A stretch of 64,000 bases of DNA, from contig NZ_CALEMI010000091.1 in the NCBI RefSeq assembly GCF_937910895.1, forward strand, positions 1 through 64,000, read 5' to 3'. Under the pieces are notes generated by a model. That model did not search any database. It was not told the DNA's origin and saw only the letters and a list, made by a program, of their open reading frames with translations. Position numbers and translations under genes: made by a program. Positions 48,780 to 56,839 of this stretch are shown piece by piece. The first letter of the stretch is position 1, and each line of letters begins with the position of its first letter. This stretch comes from an uncultured Dokdonia sp. (GTDB lineage: Bacteria; Bacteroidota; Bacteroidia; Flavobacteriales; Flavobacteriaceae).

Positions 48780-49313
48780 TTACAAACTCATCTTTGTAAA
48801 CAAGTCCCATACAACAACCCCACAGGAGACAGAGATGTTTAAGGAATGTTTGGTGCCAAATTGTGGAATTTCAATCACGGTATCACTTTCAGAAACAACT
48901 TCTTGTTGTACTCCTTTTACTTCGTTGCCAAAAACTACCGCATACTTTTTTCCTTTTTCGGGAATAAAATCGTTGAGCATCACAGCATCTTCTGCTTGTT
49001 CAATAGCGCACAAATAAACACCCTCTTTTTTTAGCTTTCGCGAAAGCGTGACCGTATCCTCTACATATTCCCAAACCACAGCATCAGTCGCGCCCAAGGC
49101 TGTCTTCTGAATCTCCCGATGCGGAGGTTGTGCAGTGATGCCACACAAGTAAATTTTTTGAACTAAAAAAGCATCGGCAGTACGAAAAACAGACCCTATA
49201 TTATTCAAACTTCTAATGTTATCTAGAATGATAATAAGGGGCGTTTTTTTTGAGTCCTTAAACTCAGTAACAGACTTTCGGTCGAGTTCGCTATTTTTAA
49301 GTTTTCGATTCAT
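48780..49313 (-). CDS. SpoU/TrmH-family RNA 2'-O-methyltransferase
   Basis: 177 residues from the ATG at 49313; a TTG four codons upstream keeps the frame but MNRKLKNSELDR is the family's usual start. SPOUT fold: motif 1 LDNIRSLNNIGSVFRTADAF, motif 2 AVVFGNEVKGV and motif 3 EIPQFGTKHSLNISVSCGVV, the trefoil knot that binds S-adenosylmethionine. Target is probably tRNA or rRNA; which nucleotide is not readable. It follows era by 14 nt and is likely in its operon. A palindrome copy (49034-49047) is read as LSRK. Confidence 0.9.
   Translation of the reverse strand: MNRKLKNSELDRKSVTEFKDSKKTPLIIILDNIRSLNNIGSVFRTADAFLVQKIYLCGITAQPPHREIQKTALGATDAVVWEYVEDTVTLSRKLKKEGVYLCAIEQAEDAVMLNDFIPEKGKKYAVVFGNEVKGVQQEVVSESDTVIEIPQFGTKHSLNISVSCGVVVWDLFTKMSL
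49034..49047. repeat. TTTCGCGAAA-core palindrome (coding)
   Basis: GCTTTCGCGAAAGC in the methyltransferase gene, read on the minus strand as LSRK. Confidence 0.8.
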
Positions 49314-49327
49314 TTCGTACTTCAAAC

Positions 49328-50212
49328 CTACTTCTGATTATAGCCGAAACGTCGGAGTTGTTTCTCATTACTACGCCAATTTTTATTGACTTTTACGTAG
49401 AGTTCGATGTGTACTTGTTTTCCGAAGAATTTCTCTAAATCCTTACGAGCCTCTACACCTACACGTTTTAAAGCAGTTCCTTTATGACCAATAATAATTC
49501 CTTTCTGACTCTCACGTTCTACCATAATCACAGCACGCATTCTGATGATGGTTTCTTCTTCAAAGAATTCTTCGGTATCAATCTCTACCGAATATGGGAT
49601 TTCTTTTTTATAGTGAATTAAGATTTTCTCACGAATGATCTCATTTACAAAAAAACGTTCTGGCTTATCCGTCAATTGGTCTTTTGGATAAAAAGCTGGA
49701 GATTCTGGTAATAACTCTATGATGCGTTTAAACACTTCTCCTACTCCAAAATTTTCTAATGCCGAAATTGCAAACACCTCTGCATTGGGTACCTTTTCTG
49801 ACCATAGTTTTAAAGATGCTCCTAAGAGTTCTTCATTCCCTTTATCAATCTTATTAATTAATAATAATACAGGAATTTTTGCGGCGCGAATTTTATTAAA
49901 AAAGGCTTCGTCTTTGAGTTCTTTTTCGCCTAGTTCGACCAAGTATAATAACACATCTGCATCCTCAAAAGCGCTTTTTACAAAGTCCATCATGGAGGCT
50001 TGTAACTGGTATGCAGGTTTAATGATTCCTGGCGTATCACTTAAGACCACCTGAAAATCTTCTCCGTTTACAATACCGAGGATACGGTGGCGAGTGGTTT
50101 GCGCTTTTGAAGTGATGATAGATAATCGCTCTCCTACAAACGCATTCATAAGCGTACTCTTTCCGACATTGGGGTTTCCTATAATATTTACAAAACCAGC
50201 TTTATGAGACAT
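49328..50212 (-). CDS. era: GTPase Era
   Basis: 294 residues, normal. G1 GNPNVGKST, G2 region TTRHRI, G3 DTPGI, G4 NKID, G5 SALENFG, then the KH domain with GHKGTALKRVG near residue 253. It binds the 3' end of 16S rRNA and helps small-subunit maturation. Followed at 14 nt by the SpoU methyltransferase gene. Confidence 0.97.
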   Translation of the reverse strand: MSHKAGFVNIIGNPNVGKSTLMNAFVGERLSIITSKAQTTRHRILGIVNGEDFQVVLSDTPGIIKPAYQLQASMMDFVKSAFEDADVLLYLVELGEKELKDEAFFNKIRAAKIPVLLLINKIDKGNEELLGASLKLWSEKVPNAEVFAISALENFGVGEVFKRIIELLPESPAFYPKDQLTDKPERFFVNEIIREKILIHYKKEIPYSVEIDTEEFFEEETIIRMRAVIMVERESQKGIIIGHKGTALKRVGVEARKDLEKFFGKQVHIELYVKVNKNWRSNEKQLRRFGYNQK

Positions 50213-50536
50213 AGATCATTGTTTCTTGCAAAGGTAAACTTTCTAAATTCTAAATTTTGATTTCTAAAAACGAAAATGTAGGATGTTGAGAAGATATGAG
50301 CCACGAGTTTGGAGGTACAAAGTGGGAAAAGGCACGAAGTTGGAGGTGCGAATTACGAGGTGGAAAGTAGAAAAAGTATGAGATTAGATGTGGAGTGCTG
50401 GAAGTAGGAAGTGGAAAGATTTTTTTAGAATTTGTGGGTTCTGGAAGTTGGAAATACGAGAATTGAAAAGTTTTGATGTTTGGGATTTGTTTTTTTGTGA
50501 TTTGTGATTCTATTTACATGGCAATAATACGGAGTA
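50213..50536. other. Purine-biased intergenic stretch
   Basis: About 320 nt, rich in G and A on the plus strand (many GGAGGT/GTGGAAAG-like words) with weak, irregular repetition. No gene or hairpin of note. Confidence 0.4.
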
Positions 50537-50552
50537 CGCTTTCGCGAAAGCG
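50537..50552. repeat. TTTCGCGAAA-core palindrome (intergenic)
   Basis: CGCTTTCGCGAAAGCG, 9 nt past the stop of the 50561 gene; could act as a 3' hairpin there. Confidence 0.8.
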
Positions 50553-50560
50553 CACAAAAC

Positions 50561-51022
50561 CTAACTCCGTTGTTTGGCTCGGGTCCTATCATAGAGTACA
50601 ATACTGCCGGCTACAGCGACATTCAAGCTCATTTTGGAAGGAAATTGTACTAGAAAATGGGATTTCTCAATAGCTTCTTTAGAGAGTCCGTGATCTTCGG
50701 CGCCTAATAAATACACACAACGTCGTGGGTGTTCAAAGGTTTCTAAAGCCTCAGAAGTCTCGTGCATCTCAATACCCACCAATCGTGCTCCTTTTGGAAG
50801 ATGGGTATAAAAATCTGTAAAGGTTTCGTAATGAAAATACGGCATCGCTTTCACGGCATGATGCGTATCACTAGCTTGTTTTGCATACCGATTTCCGATG
50901 GTAAATATAAAACTAGCCCCTAGATTTTGTGCGGTACGCCATAGGACGCCTAAGTTTTCTGGAGTTTTCCCATTTTGAATCCCGATGCCAAAAAACTCGT
51001 TGGTAAAATTGTCTGGTTCCAT
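50561..51022 (-). CDS. Second SpoU/TrmH-family RNA methyltransferase
   Basis: 153 residues, a compact SPOUT enzyme resembling TrmL-type proteins in size. NGKTPENLGVLWRTAQNLGA is motif 1, CVYLLGAEDHGLSKEAI motif 2, and LVQFPSKMSLNVAVAGSIVLYDR the knot region. Probably 2'-O-methylates a tRNA. Lies 26 nt downstream of the antiporter gene on the same strand. Confidence 0.88.
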   Translation of the reverse strand: MEPDNFTNEFFGIGIQNGKTPENLGVLWRTAQNLGASFIFTIGNRYAKQASDTHHAVKAMPYFHYETFTDFYTHLPKGARLVGIEMHETSEALETFEHPRRCVYLLGAEDHGLSKEAIEKSHFLVQFPSKMSLNVAVAGSIVLYDRTRAKQRS

Positions 51023-51048
51023 TTCGCAAAAATACTATTTTGGAAGAT

Positions 51049-52299
51049 CTACTCCAACCCCTTCTTTTGGACCCGTTTGATCAATCCTCCAACAGTGAGT
51101 CCTTGTACAAGTATCGAAAAGACCACAATCACATACGTAATGACCAAAAATAAATCTCTATGCATCTCATCAGAAAGTCCTAAGGCAAGTGCTATAGAAA
51201 TGCCTCCTCGCAATCCTCCCCATGTCATAATAAGGTTGGTTTTAGGCACAAAATTTAATCGTTTTTTAAAGAAAGCTATAGGCCCTAATAGCGATGCATA
51301 ACGACAAGCCAAAACAATAGGAATGGCTAATAATCCAGCCATAATATACTTTCCTTCTATGGCGAGTACGAGCATTTCCATACCAATCAACACAAAGAGT
51401 AAGGTGTTGAGTAAAATATCAATCAGCTCCCAAAATTTATCTACGTAATTTTCTGTGATCTCAGACATAGAAGAACCTCGTACGGTATCATTTCCTACAA
51501 TTAAACCAGCAGTAACCATAGCGAGTGGTGCTGAGACATGAAATTGATGCGCTACGGCGGTTCCTACCATCACTCCTGCTAGTGTGATGATGACTTCTAT
51601 ATCATAGTCATCTATAGATTTCATAAGGCGATACACAATCCAACCAATCACTCCTCCTAATACAATCCCTCCGATGACTTCTTGCCCAAATAACTTGAAA
51701 ATATCTACTACTTCTATAGTGTCAGTTCCAAAAGAGGCAATCTGAAAAATAGTGAGAAAAACAACCACACCTACGCCGTCATTAAACAGGGATTCTCCAA
51801 CAATTTTGGTTTCTAATTTTTTGGGCGCTCCTGCTTGTTTTAAAATCCCTAAAACTGCTATCGGATCTGTAGGTGAAATCAATGCTCCAAACAACAAACA
51901 GTAGATATAGGCTACTTGTAATCCCAGCAAAGGCAATAGATAATACATGACCGTTCCTACTAAAAACGTCGACACCAACACCCCAAAGGTCGAAAACACG
52001 AAGACGGGCCAGCGTTGTATCTTGAGTTGCTCAAAATTGGTGTGTAATGCACCTGCAAATAAGAGAAAACTCAGCATAATATCCAGCAGTACGGTTCTAA
52101 AATCAATCTGTTTAATAATGTAACGTTCGGCGTTTAGTAAGGTGGCATCAAAATAACTCAGTGCAAAAACCGCTAGGGTAAATACAATGGTAATCAGCAT
52201 CAATCCAATGGTGTTGGGTAATTTTAAAAACCGCACATTGATGTATCCAAATGCCGCCGAAAGCCCTACTAAAATGGTAATAATAAGAAAGTAATCCAT
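51049..52299 (-). CDS. Na+(K+)/H+ antiporter, CPA1/NhaP type
   Basis: 416 residues, about 12 TM helices. FGALISPTDPIAVLGIL is the unwound-helix TDP motif, and GESLFNDGVGVVVFLTI carries the Asp pair region (here N-D) that binds the cation in CPA1 exchangers. MTWGGLRGGISIALAL near residue 360 is also typical. It regulates cytosolic pH and Na+, in keeping with a marine host. Ends short, without a cytosolic regulatory tail. Confidence 0.9.
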   Translation of the reverse strand: MDYFLIITILVGLSAAFGYINVRFLKLPNTIGLMLITIVFTLAVFALSYFDATLLNAERYIIKQIDFRTVLLDIMLSFLLFAGALHTNFEQLKIQRWPVFVFSTFGVLVSTFLVGTVMYYLLPLLGLQVAYIYCLLFGALISPTDPIAVLGILKQAGAPKKLETKIVGESLFNDGVGVVVFLTIFQIASFGTDTIEVVDIFKLFGQEVIGGIVLGGVIGWIVYRLMKSIDDYDIEVIITLAGVMVGTAVAHQFHVSAPLAMVTAGLIVGNDTVRGSSMSEITENYVDKFWELIDILLNTLLFVLIGMEMLVLAIEGKYIMAGLLAIPIVLACRYASLLGPIAFFKKRLNFVPKTNLIMTWGGLRGGISIALALGLSDEMHRDLFLVITYVIVVFSILVQGLTVGGLIKRVQKKGLE

Positions 52300-52735
52300 G
52301 TATTTTAAAAGAAGTTATTTAGGGTGTAAAGATAGGTATCTATTTATGAAATGAGATCGTACGTATTCTCGTTACATAAGAATTTCTAATAAGAAATAGC
52401 GTAACACGCTATTTTAGAGTAATACTCTATTTTTTAAATACTAGTGTCTTTCATTTCCCTAGCGCTACCACCTAGAAGGGAATTGTTTTTTATCATTTTC
52501 GCGAAAGCGAAAACCACTCAACTTTTTTATTTACTTATTCTTCAATATCTTCTTTTGACCTTTTTTAACCTATCTAACCTTCTCAACTTCTCAACTTCTT
52601 TCCTAACGCTGATCTTTTTTTTCGCTTTAAGCGAAAGAATACAATGACTCAAAAACCACCCTCTGAAAAAAAAGTAAACTTTTTTGCGACTTTTTAAATA
52701 GATATCTTACTAATAGGTTATAATCATCATCTTCA
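52300..52735. other. Divergent intergenic region
   Basis: About 435 nt. Pyrimidine-rich centre (52530-52610), a TTTCGCGAAA copy at 52497-52506 and a second palindrome TTTCGCTTTAAGCGAAA at about 52619-52635. Promoters of the antiporter and sigma genes must lie here, but none stands out. Confidence 0.4.
52497..52506. repeat. TTTCGCGAAA palindrome, shortened arms
   Basis: Core decamer with one-sided extension (GCG on the right only). Confidence 0.6.
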
Positions 52736-53218
52736 ATGCGCAAAGAAGAAGCTTTTACACAACTCATCAAAGAAAACGAAGGGATCATTTTTAAGATTTC
52801 GCGGGTGTATTGTGATACGGGAGAAGATCAAAAAGACTTGTATCAAGATATCGTTTTTCAATTATGGAAAGGGTTTGACAGTTTTAGAGGAGAATCTAAA
52901 GCAAGTACGTGGATGTATCGCGTAGCACTCAATACCGCTTTTACATTTTTAAGAAAAGAAAAACGAAAAGGTACGTCTGTGACGATAGACAATCTGCATC
53001 TTACATACGAACCTGATGACCCGATTCTGGAAGAACGACTCGTGGAAATGTATGTGCAAATCCGCCAACTGTCTGATGTTAATAAGGGGATTATTCTTCT
53101 TTTATTAGAAGGTAAAAAATATGAAGAGATTGCCGCCATTACTGGATTTTCTAGAAGTAAAGTAGCGACGCGCATCTCTCGTATTAAAGAACAACTAAGA
53201 ACACAACTGGTAAAATAA
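52736..53218 (+). CDS. ECF-type RNA polymerase sigma factor
   Basis: 160 residues. Region 2 (DLYQDIVFQLWKGFDSFRGESKASTWMYRVALNTAFTFLRK) and region 4 with HTH (KYEEIAAITGFSRSKVATRISRIKEQL) are clear, with no sigma 1 or 3. It overlaps no gene; the membrane protein starts 7 nt later and probably acts as its anti-sigma or partner. Confidence 0.93.
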   Translation: MRKEEAFTQLIKENEGIIFKISRVYCDTGEDQKDLYQDIVFQLWKGFDSFRGESKASTWMYRVALNTAFTFLRKEKRKGTSVTIDNLHLTYEPDDPILEERLVEMYVQIRQLSDVNKGIILLLLEGKKYEEIAAITGFSRSKVATRISRIKEQLRTQLVK

Positions 53219-53225
53219 TAGACAC

Positions 53226-53825
53226 ATGGAACTAGAAGAAATGCAAGCTGCCTGGTCACAAATGAGCCAGGAACTCGAAAAACAAAAACAATTAACCGAC
53301 GAAATTATACTCAAAATGACACAACAAAAATATACTTCACAGTGGAATAAAATATTTAATGCAGAAAAAATAGGTGGTGTCATCTGCTATGTAGCACTGG
53401 TCGCCATACTAGCAAATTTTAGAGAATTAGATACCATTCCATTACAAGTATCAGGGATTTTATGTATGCTCATCCTAGCGATTCTCCCTATCCTATCTTT
53501 AAAAACAATCCAGGCAATGAAGCGTGTCAATGTAACGTCTATGAGTTATAAAGAAACCATGAAGACCTATGCGAAAGGAAAGAAAAACTTTGTCAATTTT
53601 CAAAAATTAAACATAGGAATGAGCTTTGTATTTATGTTACTTACTGTGCCCTTGTCTGCCAAATTATTTAATGGTAAAGACTTATTTGAAACCTTAGATC
53701 CGAAACTAGGAATTGCAGTACCTTTTATGCTTATCTTTTTTGGTTTGCTTATGTGGGTAGTGATGCGTTGTTACAAAAGTGTCTTAAGGAATTCTGAAAA
53801 AATATTACAGGAGATTGAGGAGTAA
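53226..53825 (+). CDS. Membrane protein paired with the ECF sigma factor
   Basis: 199 residues. An N-terminal cytosolic helical segment (MELEEMQAAWSQMSQELEKQKQLTDEIILKM) precedes four TM helices (around residues 50-65, 70-92, 130-150 and 160-182). The layout, a short soluble helix plus membrane domain just after an ECF gene, suggests an anti-sigma factor, but no zinc motif (H-x3-C-x2-C) is present. Confidence 0.75.
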   Translation: MELEEMQAAWSQMSQELEKQKQLTDEIILKMTQQKYTSQWNKIFNAEKIGGVICYVALVAILANFRELDTIPLQVSGILCMLILAILPILSLKTIQAMKRVNVTSMSYKETMKTYAKGKKNFVNFQKLNIGMSFVFMLLTVPLSAKLFNGKDLFETLDPKLGIAVPFMLIFFGLLMWVVMRCYKSVLRNSEKILQEIEE

Positions 53826-53854
53826 TTCGTATCTGATGATAGTGTTTCTTAATA

Positions 53855-53867
53855 CGCTTTCGCGAAA
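53855..53867. repeat. TTTCGCGAAA palindrome, incomplete
   Basis: CGCTTTCGCGAAA, right arm lost. The last copy before the 10-kb toxin region. Confidence 0.6.
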
Positions 53868-53872
53868 AACAA

Positions 53873-53915
53873 AAAGCATCTAAAACCATTATAATTTGAT
53901 AGATTTAGATGCTTT
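53873..53915. terminator. Bidirectional terminator after the sigma/partner operon
   Basis: AAAGCATCTAAA and TTTAGATGCTTT, 12 bp perfect, loop 19 nt. It separates the core sigma operon from the convergent toxin region. Confidence 0.75.
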
Positions 53916-53990
53916 ATATGATCAATTGATCTACTATACGTTAGCATCGTATTTTGCAATAGTCTTATTTATTTTTAATTTAAAACTATA

Positions 53991-54475
53991 CTATTTCAAA
54001 TTAGCATACGCCTTGATTTTTTCTTCTTTATACTCTTGAAATGTATTAGCCAGTTTCTTTTTTAATGGTAGATAATCAATATTATCTTCTATATAATCGG
54101 GATAACTTGCATATACAGGAGGATTTTCTGGATCTTCTGCATCTGGATCATTAAAATAAAAGAAATCAAACTGTCCACCTCCATCTAAATCTGCAATCAC
54201 CCAAAAATTTTCTCCAACACTGATTCCATAGTCCTTTAGAGTTTCTTTAACTGTTTCTTGTTGTTTGTGTTTATAACCTAGAAATCCCCCCCGTTAATTC
54301 CTGATAAAATATTACTCCTCGAACCTGCAAGAAAAAGAAACTCTTTATATGCCTTTGGAAAAAAAATATTATTCTCTTTTTCATAATTTTCTATGATAGA
54401 TACAGGAACACCTTCATTTTTTCTATCTCTTAAATTAGGATACTTTTTAATCAAACTTAAATATTCTATAATCAT
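53991..54475 (-). pseudogene. SUKH (SMI1/KNR4) immunity gene, frameshifted at a 7-C run
   Basis: Two frames join to one SUKH protein. 54278-54475 encodes the N-terminal 65 residues (FPKAYKEFLFLAG...INGGDF, stop), and from the G-run onward the other frame continues FLGYKHKQQ...VGENFWVIADLDGGGQFDFFYF to the end at 53991. The frame would be restored by 8 or 5 G (minus strand) instead of 7 at 54286-54292. Either slippage-driven on/off switching or decay. Paralogous to the intact copies at 54779 and 56010. SUKH proteins neutralise co-encoded toxins. Confidence 0.85.
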
Positions 54476-54486
54476 AATATTAGTCT

Positions 54487-54755
54487 TACTGTTTTGAAAA
54501 TAAAATAAAATCTTCAGCGCCTTCTACCCCTTTCCCATTAGGAAATATAGGGTTTTCAACTTCTATAGTCGTATTATTACCTAATAGTTGTTGCCTTAAC
54601 ATAATCTCTTGTTTACAGATAATACAAGGCTCATACGTTGTCTCAATTCTCATCTCAACTGTAAGTTCTTTGATGTTTAATTCTGCTCTATCTGCTGCTA
54701 ATATCGAGTAACATTCTACAAAGATAAAACCACCGTAAAATACGATGGCTTCATC
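54487..54755 (-). pseudogene. Orphan toxin C-terminal tail A (deaminase-like)
   Basis: An open frame without its own start. Residues ELTVEMRIETTYEPCIICKQ carry a T-x-Y-E-P-C-x-x-C block like the zinc-binding second motif of nucleic-acid deaminase toxins. The frame ends in a tail (FPNGKGV) and a stop 11 nt before the SUKH gene. The first deaminase motif (H/C-A-E) is missing, and an in-frame stop and a terminator lie upstream, so it is a displaced toxin end, not an expressed protein. Confidence 0.6.
54728..54750 (-). terminator. Terminator after the middle SUKH gene
   Basis: On the minus strand CCATCGTA and TACGGTGG (one G-U) around TTT, then TTTTATC. A near-identical hairpin is at 56763-56783. 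Confidence 0.6.
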
Positions 54756-54778
54756 TTTATACTAATTGAAAAAATCTA

Positions 54779-55282
54779 TTATTTCAAATTAGCATATCCC
54801 TTGATTTTTTCTTCAATATATTCTTGGAATGTATTTGCTAGTTTCTTTTTTAATGGAAAATCAGGATCATTATCTTCTATCAAATCAGGATAACTTGCAT
54901 ATACAGGTGGGTTTTCTGGATCTTCTGCATCTGCATCATTAAAATAAAAGAAATCAAACTGTCCGCCGCCGTCTAAATCTGCAATTACCCAAAAATCTCC
55001 CCCAATAGATACACCATATTTTTTAAGCTTATTTTTGGTGTATTCTTGTTGTTCTTCGACATAGTAAATATCGTCTCTTACAGGGTCATAAAAACCGTGA
55101 TTTAGAAAAGCAATTACATTAGCATTTTCACCAGCAATAGATAAAAATTCTTTATACACTTTTGGGAAAACCTTATCAATTTTAGTTTCTAATTTTATAA
55201 TATCCTCTTCCTTAACAGGAACATTTTCTACATCCTGTAAAATAGGATATCGAAGCATCAAGTTTAAATATTCTATTTCCAT
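54779..55282 (-). CDS. SUKH (SMI1/KNR4) family immunity protein
   Basis: 167 residues. The fold signature is clear: FPKVYKEFLSIAGENANVIAF, then GDFWVIADLDGGGQFDFFYFND and PPVYASYPD. The first ~65 residues equal those of the 56010 product, while the C-terminal halves differ, as expected when immunity genes recombine. ATG follows the stop of toxin tail B without a gap. Binds and blocks a cognate C-terminal toxin, probably a deaminase or nuclease. Confidence 0.85.
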   Translation of the reverse strand: MEIEYLNLMLRYPILQDVENVPVKEEDIIKLETKIDKVFPKVYKEFLSIAGENANVIAFLNHGFYDPVRDDIYYVEEQQEYTKNKLKKYGVSIGGDFWVIADLDGGGQFDFFYFNDADAEDPENPPVYASYPDLIEDNDPDFPLKKKLANTFQEYIEEKIKGYANLK

Positions 55283-55516
55283 TTAATTATTTAAAAATGT
55301 TTTTAGTTGTTTGTTATTTTTAACTCCTTCCCCATTAGGTAATATAGGATTTTGAACTTCTATGGTTGTATTACCCCCTACTAATTGTTGTCTTAATAGA
55401 ATCTCTCGTTTACAGATATCAATAGGTAGCTCATTAATATCTAGTCCTGCTCTATCTGCTGCTAATACAGCATCTTCTTCCATATCACGTAACATTGGAT
55501 TTTCTAAAAAAATCAA
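55283..55516 (-). CDS. Toxin tail B (deaminase-like, motif deleted)
   Basis: 77 residues with an ATG that overlaps the preceding gene by 4 nt. It aligns with tails A and C (LAADRAGLDINEL ... ICKREILLRQQLV) but lacks the ~11 residues that hold E-P-C of the P-C-x-x-C motif, so it cannot be catalytic. Immediately followed by its SUKH gene. It is probably a relic, though translation is possible. Confidence 0.55.
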   Translation of the reverse strand: MIFLENPMLRDMEEDAVLAADRAGLDINELPIDICKREILLRQQLVGGNTTIEVQNPILPNGEGVKNNKQLKTFLNN

Positions 55517-56007
55517 ACAATACCTTCCTCAACAGGAGGTTCCCACATCCAATCATTAGCATGAAAAGGAATTTTAGAAGCATTATTTACAGCAGTAATA
55601 ATTTGTGAAGCTGAAAACACATAAGGGTCACCATCTACTTCATCATTTAAAAAAAGTAATTCAGGGTTATCTTCAAAAAGAGATTTTAAAAAGTCATTAA
55701 GTAATATACTATCTTCTATTTGCCCTACTATTATTGTGATAGTAGAACCATACTTCGTTCCTAGATTCTTGTAAAAATTATACTCTTTGTAGTCATTTTC
55801 TGTAGTATCATATAATTCTTTAGAATCTAAAGTTATTACAAAACTTAAATCATTTCTTCCAAGGCTAGTTTCTAAAGTCCCATCTTCATACATAGTTTGA
55901 CGATCAAAAACCTTAGCTTTAATTTTTTTTGTAGAGTGCTTTAAAATTTCAATAAGATTCTTTTTTTTAATGTATTCTGATGATAATATGCTTAAATATG
56001 TACTCAC
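55513..56007 (-). CDS. Putative immunity protein, family not recognised
   Basis: 164 residues. Acidic and aromatic, with no signal or TM. The C-terminus (VFSASQIITAVNNASKIPFHANDWMWEPP) and the strand-rich middle (SFVITLDSKELYD) are typical of small cytosolic immunity proteins, but I cannot assign a family. It starts 2 nt after the stop of the upstream SUKH gene and overlaps tail B, so it sits inside the toxin-immunity string. Confidence 0.6.
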   Translation of the reverse strand: MSTYLSILSSEYIKKKNLIEILKHSTKKIKAKVFDRQTMYEDGTLETSLGRNDLSFVITLDSKELYDTTENDYKEYNFYKNLGTKYGSTITIIVGQIEDSILLNDFLKSLFEDNPELLFLNDEVDGDPYVFSASQIITAVNNASKIPFHANDWMWEPPVEEGIV

Positions 56008-56009
56008 TA

Positions 56010-56519
56010 TTAGCTAAAATTATCCTGATTTAAGTCCGCATATCCTTTAATCTTTTTTTCAATATATTCTTGAAAAGTATTTGCTAATTTTGTTATCGTA
56101 TGCTTATTACCAAGAGGATATCCTATATAGCTACCATATACAGGTGGATTTTGTGGATCTTCTGCATCAGGATCATTAAAATAAAAAAAATGAAATTGTT
56201 CTCCTCCATCTAAATCTGCTATCACCCAAAAATTTTCTCCAACACTACACCCTTCTTCTTTAAGAGTTTCTTTAACAACTTCTTGTTGTTCTTCAAGGTA
56301 GTAAATATCGTCTCTTACAGAGTCATAAAAACCGTGATTTAGAAAAGCAATTACATTAGCATTTTCACCAGCAATAGATAAAAATTCTTTATACACTTTT
56401 GGGAAAACCTTATCAATTTTAGTTTCTAATTTTATAATATCCTCTTCCTTAACAGGAACATTTTCTACATCCTGTAAAATAGGATATCGAAGCATCAAGT
56501 TTAAATATTCTATTTCCAT
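56010..56519 (-). CDS. SUKH (SMI1/KNR4) family immunity protein
   Basis: 169 residues. Same N-terminal half as the 54779 product; differs in the C-terminal half (GENFWVIADLDGGEQFHFFYF, then PPVYGSYIGYPLGN). Starts directly after the stop of tail C. Intact, and nearest of the three to the active-looking toxin gene. Confidence 0.85.
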   Translation of the reverse strand: MEIEYLNLMLRYPILQDVENVPVKEEDIIKLETKIDKVFPKVYKEFLSIAGENANVIAFLNHGFYDSVRDDIYYLEEQQEVVKETLKEEGCSVGENFWVIADLDGGEQFHFFYFNDPDAEDPQNPPVYGSYIGYPLGNKHTITKLANTFQEYIEKKIKGYADLNQDNFS

Positions 56520-56789
56520 TTAATTATTTAAAAATGTTTTTAGTTGTTTGTTATTTTTAACTCCTTCCCCATTAGGTAATATAGGATTTTGAACTTCTAT
56601 GGTTGTATTATTCCCTAATAACTGTTGTCTTAATAGAATCTCTCGTTTACAAACAATACACGGTTCATAGGTTGTTTCTATTTTCATTTCAACTGTAAGC
56701 TCATTAATATCTAATCCTGCTCTGTCTGTAGCTAATATCTAGTAACATCCTACAAACATAAAACCACCGTAAATTACGATGGCTTCATC
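56520..56789 (-). pseudogene. Orphan toxin C-terminal tail C (deaminase-like)
   Basis: Open frame interrupted by a TAG before LATDRAGLDINELTVEMKIE, then TTYEPCIVCKREILLRQQL and a tail identical in its last ~30 residues to tail B. No start codon upstream, and a terminator overlaps its left part. Same interpretation as tail A. Confidence 0.6.
56763..56783 (-). terminator. Terminator after the probable immunity gene
   Basis: On the minus strand CCATCGTAA and TTACGGTGG pair (one G-U), followed by TTTTATG. It ends the transcript of the large toxin operon just past 56840. Confidence 0.6.
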
Positions 56790-56839
56790 TTTATACTAAT
56801 TGAAAAAATCTATTATTTCAAATTTGATTTAAAAACATA

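Larger units (their letters stand above)
48566..48809. repeat. Tandem duplication of a methyltransferase 3' end and its terminator
   Basis: Two ~108-nt units (48566-48673 and 48674-48781) and a third partial one inside the gene. Each carries, on the minus strand, codons for D-L-F-[ST]-K-M-S-L, the block AAGAAGGGTGAAGTGG and a hairpin. The two hairpins have unrelated stem sequences: 48612-48625/48639-48652 (14 bp perfect) and 48720-48736/48743-48759 (17 bp, one mismatch), yet identical flanks. Confidence 0.75.

Noticed and set aside
49314-49325. TTG start four codons upstream for the SpoU methyltransferase
   Set aside because: ATG at 49313 yields the conserved start; the TTG adds only four residues.
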